Both the position numbers and the translations under genes were made by a program. Of a stretch of 8,649 nt of DNA, positions 6,289-8,649 are shown piece after piece. Each line of letters begins with the position of its first letter. Position 1 is the stretch's first letter. This DNA comes from Propionibacteriaceae bacterium (lineage in GTDB: Bacteria; Actinomycetota; Actinomycetes; Propionibacteriales; Propionibacteriaceae): the NCBI GenBank assembly GCA_024636075.1, contig JAGXHS010000176.1:1-8649 (forward strand). Direction: 5' to 3'. A model generated the notes under the pieces. The model was not told the DNA's origin and made no database searches. It saw nothing but the letters and a program-made list of their open reading frames with translations.

Positions 6289-7176
6289 TCAGGCGCAGGC
6301 GTCTGCTGGAGGAAGTGTGGCGGCTGCCGCGCCCTCAACGGCGCCGGCGGTGGAGGCCCAAGCCTGGTTGTAGGCCTCCTCATTGTCCTTCAGCGTGGTG
6401 TTGATGAACTCGCAGAAGGCGGTGTCGCCCTTCTCGATACCGATGCCGTATGGCTCATCAGTGAACTGATCGCCGACGAGCTTGAAGCCGCCATCCGACT
6501 CGGCCACGAAACCAAGCAGGATCACGTTGTCAGTGGTCACGACCCCAACCTGCTTGTTTCTCAGCGCACTGGCGCACTTGTCGTAGATGTCGAAGGTGAC
6601 CAGCTGGCTGTCGTTGGCCAGGTACTGCTTGATGTTCTCGGCCGGGGTCGAACCGACGACCGAACAGACCTTCACGTCAGGATTGTCCTTGAGGGATTCC
6701 GGCCCGGTGATGGTGTTGTCATCGGCAGCCACCATCAGCTGCTGGCCGGCGACGTAGTAGGGCCCAGCGAAGGAGATGCGTTCCTTGCGCTTGTCGTTGA
6801 TGGTGTACGTCGCGACGACCATGTCGGCCTTGCCCTGCTCGATGACCTCTTCGCGAACCTTGGAGGGGGTCTCCACCCATTCGATGTTGTCCGCCGAGAT
6901 GCCCATCGCGCCAGCGATGATTTTCGCCACGTCGACGTCGAAGCCCTCTGGTGCGCCGGAGAGTCCCTTGAGACCGAAGCCGGGCTGGTCGAACTTCGTT
7001 CCGATCTTGATCGTTCCTGCTGCGGCGAGCTTGGCCATCGTGGATCCAGCTTCGAAGGTGGAGGTGTCGACGCTCTTGACCGGATCGCTTGTCGAGCCTC
7101 CGGTGGAGTCGCTGCCACAGCCAGCCAGCGCCAAAGCCCCGGCGGCGAGCAGTGCGATGAGTGCTTTTGTTCTCAT
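6289..7176 (-). CDS. gluB: Glutamate-binding lipoprotein GluB
   Basis: A 295-residue family 3 extracellular solute-binding protein. A lipoprotein signal peptide comes first: M-R-T-K, hydrophobic core, then lipobox L-A-G-C with C20 as the lipidated residue. A Ser/Gly/Thr-rich linker follows, then the binding domain (about 55-280). Family features include G-F-D-V-D-V-A-K (78-85) and A-T-Y-T-I-N-D-K-R-K-E-R-I-S-F-A-G-P-Y-Y (122-141), plus the second-lobe G-S-T-P-A-E-N (175-181) and V-T-T-D-N (213-217). Cys171 and Cys201 are placed to form a disulfide (inferred); C255 and C294 are additional. It captures glutamate outside the cell and delivers it to GluCD. ATG 7176 is chosen because AAGGGA lies 7 nt upstream and the signal peptide begins directly there; an ATG at 7206 would overlap gluA and lacks support. 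It is 26 nt from the gluA stop. Confidence 0.93.
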   Translation of the reverse strand: MRTKALIALLAAGALALAGCGSDSTGGSTSDPVKSVDTSTFEAGSTMAKLAAAGTIKIGTKFDQPGFGLKGLSGAPEGFDVDVAKIIAGAMGISADNIEWVETPSKVREEVIEQGKADMVVATYTINDKRKERISFAGPYYVAGQQLMVAADDNTITGPESLKDNPDVKVCSVVGSTPAENIKQYLANDSQLVTFDIYDKCASALRNKQVGVVTTDNVILLGFVAESDGGFKLVGDQFTDEPYGIGIEKGDTAFCEFINTTLKDNEEAYNQAWASTAGAVEGAAAATLPPADACA

Positions 7177-7202
7177 GGGTCGTCCCTTTCTGAGTGTGTG
7201 CA

Positions 7203-7976
7203 TCAATGCGTGATGATCTTGGACAGGAAGTCCCTGGCGCGATCGCTTTCCGGATGGGTGAAGAAGGACTCGGGATCGTTCTCCTCCACAATTTCGCCGG
7301 CATCCATGAAGACGACGCTGTTGGCGGCCCGGCGAGCGAAGCCCATCTCGTGGGTCACCACCACCATCGTCATGCCTTCCTTGGCCAGCCCTGTCATGAC
7401 GTCGAGCACCTCATTGATCATCTCGGGATCAAGAGCCGAGGTTGGTTCGTCGAACAGCATCACCTTCGGCTTCATGGCCAACGCCCGGGCGATCGCCACC
7501 CGCTGTTGCTGGCCGCCGGAGAGCTGCGCGGGGTACTTCTCCGCCTGGGCTGACACTCCAACCCGATCCAGCAGCACCATGGCGTCCTGCTCAGCCTGCT
7601 TGGCGTTCACCTTGCGTACCTTGATCGGTCCAAGCGTGATGTTCTCCAGGATCGTCTTGTGTGCGAAGAGGTTGAAGGACTGGAACACCATCCCGACATC
7701 GGCGCGCAGCCGGGCAAGGTCTTTGCCTTCTTCCGGGAGCTCCTGGCCGTCCAGCGTGATCGATCCGGAATCGATGGTTTCGAGGCGATTGATGGCGCGG
7801 CACAGTGTGGATTTGCCCGACCCGGAGGGCCCGATCACGACCATCACCTCACCCGCGTGAACGGTGAGATGGATGTTCTTGAGAACGTGCAGGTCGCCGA
7901 AGTGCTTCTCGACCCGGTCGAGGACAACCAGGGGGCGTCCGAAGTCGCCCTGAGATGGCGCCGTTTCCTCACTCAT
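7203..7976 (-). CDS. gluA: Glutamate ABC transporter ATP-binding protein GluA
   Basis: A 257-residue ABC ATPase of the polar amino acid class, full length. Visible motifs: Walker A G-P-S-G-S-G-K-S-T (49-57), Q-loop Q99 in V-F-Q-S-F-N-L-F, signature L-S-G-G-Q-Q-Q-R (152-159), Walker B V-M-L-F-D-E-P with catalytic E177, D-loop S-A-L-D (180-183) and H-loop H209. The C-terminus (S-D-R-A-R-D-F-L-S-K-I-I-T-H) and the internal R-A-D-V-G-M-V-F-Q-S-F-N-L-F closely match Corynebacterium GluA as I remember it. About 17 residues precede the first strand, a modest extension. It energises glutamate uptake through GluC and GluD at the inner face of the membrane. ATG 7976 is the natural start, with only a weak purine stretch (GGGG) upstream. 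It is the first gene of the operon. Confidence 0.95.
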   Translation of the reverse strand: MSEETAPSQGDFGRPLVVLDRVEKHFGDLHVLKNIHLTVHAGEVMVVIGPSGSGKSTLCRAINRLETIDSGSITLDGQELPEEGKDLARLRADVGMVFQSFNLFAHKTILENITLGPIKVRKVNAKQAEQDAMVLLDRVGVSAQAEKYPAQLSGGQQQRVAIARALAMKPKVMLFDEPTSALDPEMINEVLDVMTGLAKEGMTMVVVTHEMGFARRAANSVVFMDAGEIVEENDPESFFTHPESDRARDFLSKIITH

Positions 7977-8106
7977 GGATGGAAGCTACCCCGTATCACC
8001 GCCACGTGCAACGGTAGATTGATTCGTCACCAAGTTGTTATCCATCCGACGGGCCCGCGCGGGTTCAAGTGAGCCGTTCACCGGTCAGGTCACATGGTGT
8101 GGTCCG
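7977..8106 (-). promoter_or_regulatory. Intergenic region with probable glu operon promoter
   Basis: These 130 bp lie between the cation transporter stop and the gluA ATG and are the likely promoter region of the operon. The best minus-strand candidate is a -35 TTGAAC (8063-8068) with a -10-like TGGATA (8039-8044), spaced 18 bp, giving a leader of roughly 55 nt. The -10 match is poor, so this is tentative. A 10-bp perfect palindrome CCCGCGCGGG (8054-8063) fills part of the spacer and touches the -35, where a repressor could act. Another palindrome, CACGTG, lies at 8003-8008. I see no T-tailed terminator for the upstream gene. Confidence 0.3.
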
Positions 8107-8649
8107 TCAGCAGCAGTCCTCGTCGAGGTCACCTTCCCACGCCTCACGACCCTCGGAGATCGCGAAGAGCGCGATCACGAAGCCGGCCACCGGATCCAGC
8201 CACGCGGCGCCGGTCAGCGAATAGAGCCCCACTCCGAGCAGGGTGGACACGCTGAGCAGGACGCAGATCTTCGTCTCGGCGGCGTCAGCGAGGATCAATC
8301 GGTCGTCCAGGGCGTGCCCGACGCGCATCTTGAGCCAGGTCAGGATGGGCATCACGATCACTGAGGTGGTCAGCAGCACCACCGCCACCGTCGACGTCTC
8401 GGGTACATCGTGGTTGAGCAGACTGCGGATTCCCCCCACAGTCACGTAGGCGGCCAGCAGGAAGAAGGTGACTGCCACCAGACGCAGCGTCAACCGCTCC
8501 TTGGCCTCGTCCACTTCGCCGTGACGCAGCCGGGCCGACAGCCGAATGGCCACCAGGATGGCGGAGATCGATTCGATTCCTGAATCGACTCCGAACCCCA
8601 CCACCGAGACGAGGTGCGCCATCAGCCCGGCGGTGATCGCCACCACTCC
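8107..8649 (-). CDS. Cation transporter, cation diffusion facilitator-like (5' end outside window)
   Basis: The reading frame runs off the right edge, so the N-terminus (by family comparison perhaps 20-40 residues) is missing; 180 codons are visible. The visible part has about five hydrophobic helices. The first contains the family motif G-V-V-A-I-T-A-G-L, the second G-F-G-V-D-S-x-I-E with acidic residues spaced as in metal-binding helix 2 of CDF proteins. A later helix begins L-A-D-A-A-E-T, the counterpart of CDF helix 5, and the last contains D-P-V-A-G and E-G-R-E-A-W. The protein ends in an acidic stretch and two cysteines (D-E-D-C-C), which might bind metal. The large cytoplasmic C-terminal domain of classical CDF exporters is absent. 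A role in divalent metal export is suggested, but the ion is unknown. It is separated from gluA by 130 bp and is probably a different transcription unit. Confidence 0.8.
   Translation of the reverse strand, partial: GVVAITAGLMAHLVSVVGFGVDSGIESISAILVAIRLSARLRHGEVDEAKERLTLRLVAVTFFLLAAYVTVGGIRSLLNHDVPETSTVAVVLLTTSVIVMPILTWLKMRVGHALDDRLILADAAETKICVLLSVSTLLGVGLYSLTGAAWLDPVAGFVIALFAISEGREAWEGDLDEDCC

Noticed and set aside
6214..7860. A 548-codon plus-strand open frame antisense to gluB and gluA
   Set aside because: It lies opposite two intact genes with full motif sets. Its translation is low-complexity with no recognisable domain, and long antisense frames are expected in high-GC DNA with biased third positions.

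Overview
The window looks like ordinary chromosome of a high-GC Gram-positive bacterium (Actinomycetota). This rests on G/C-rich third codon positions and on close family resemblance to actinobacterial proteins: a corynebacterial-type GluABCD glutamate importer, a MarP-type membrane serine protease and a mycoredoxin/glutaredoxin-like protein. I cannot name a genus. I see no tRNA, rRNA, CRISPR array, insertion sequence or phage gene.

Layout, read on the minus strand from the right edge leftwards. (1) 8649-8107: a cation-efflux-type transporter whose first residues lie outside the window. (2) A 130-bp gap that should hold the promoter of the next operon. (3) 7976-4595: gluA (ATPase), gluB (lipoprotein binding protein), a 138-bp spacer with a strong hairpin, gluC and gluD (permeases; 4-nt ATGA overlap). 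(4) 4544-2899: a MarP-like four-helix membrane protease with an intact catalytic triad and conserved cysteine pair, then a two-helix membrane-anchored glutaredoxin with a CPYC active site. (5) 2863-368: a two-domain VOC (glyoxalase-fold) protein, an FAD-dependent amine-oxidase/phytoene-desaturase-superfamily protein and an SRPBCC protein, packed with a 4-nt overlap and a 4-nt gap. (6) At the left end, on the plus strand and convergent with the rest, a probable short single-helix membrane protein (150-359) with somewhat lower GC.

All nine genes from gluA to the SRPBCC gene point the same way, and no gap except gluB-gluC exceeds about 50 bp, so one long transcript or two to three overlapping ones are plausible. 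The functional logic falls in three blocks: glutamate (or related amino acid) uptake; envelope stress proteolysis with thiol redox; and an uncharacterised flavin/small-ligand module. The first block is assigned with confidence, MarP by strong motif evidence, and the last three genes only to superfamily. I found no clear new defence or mobile system. The best leads are the unusual protease-glutaredoxin pairing, the VOC-FAD-SRPBCC module and the hairpin between gluB and gluC.
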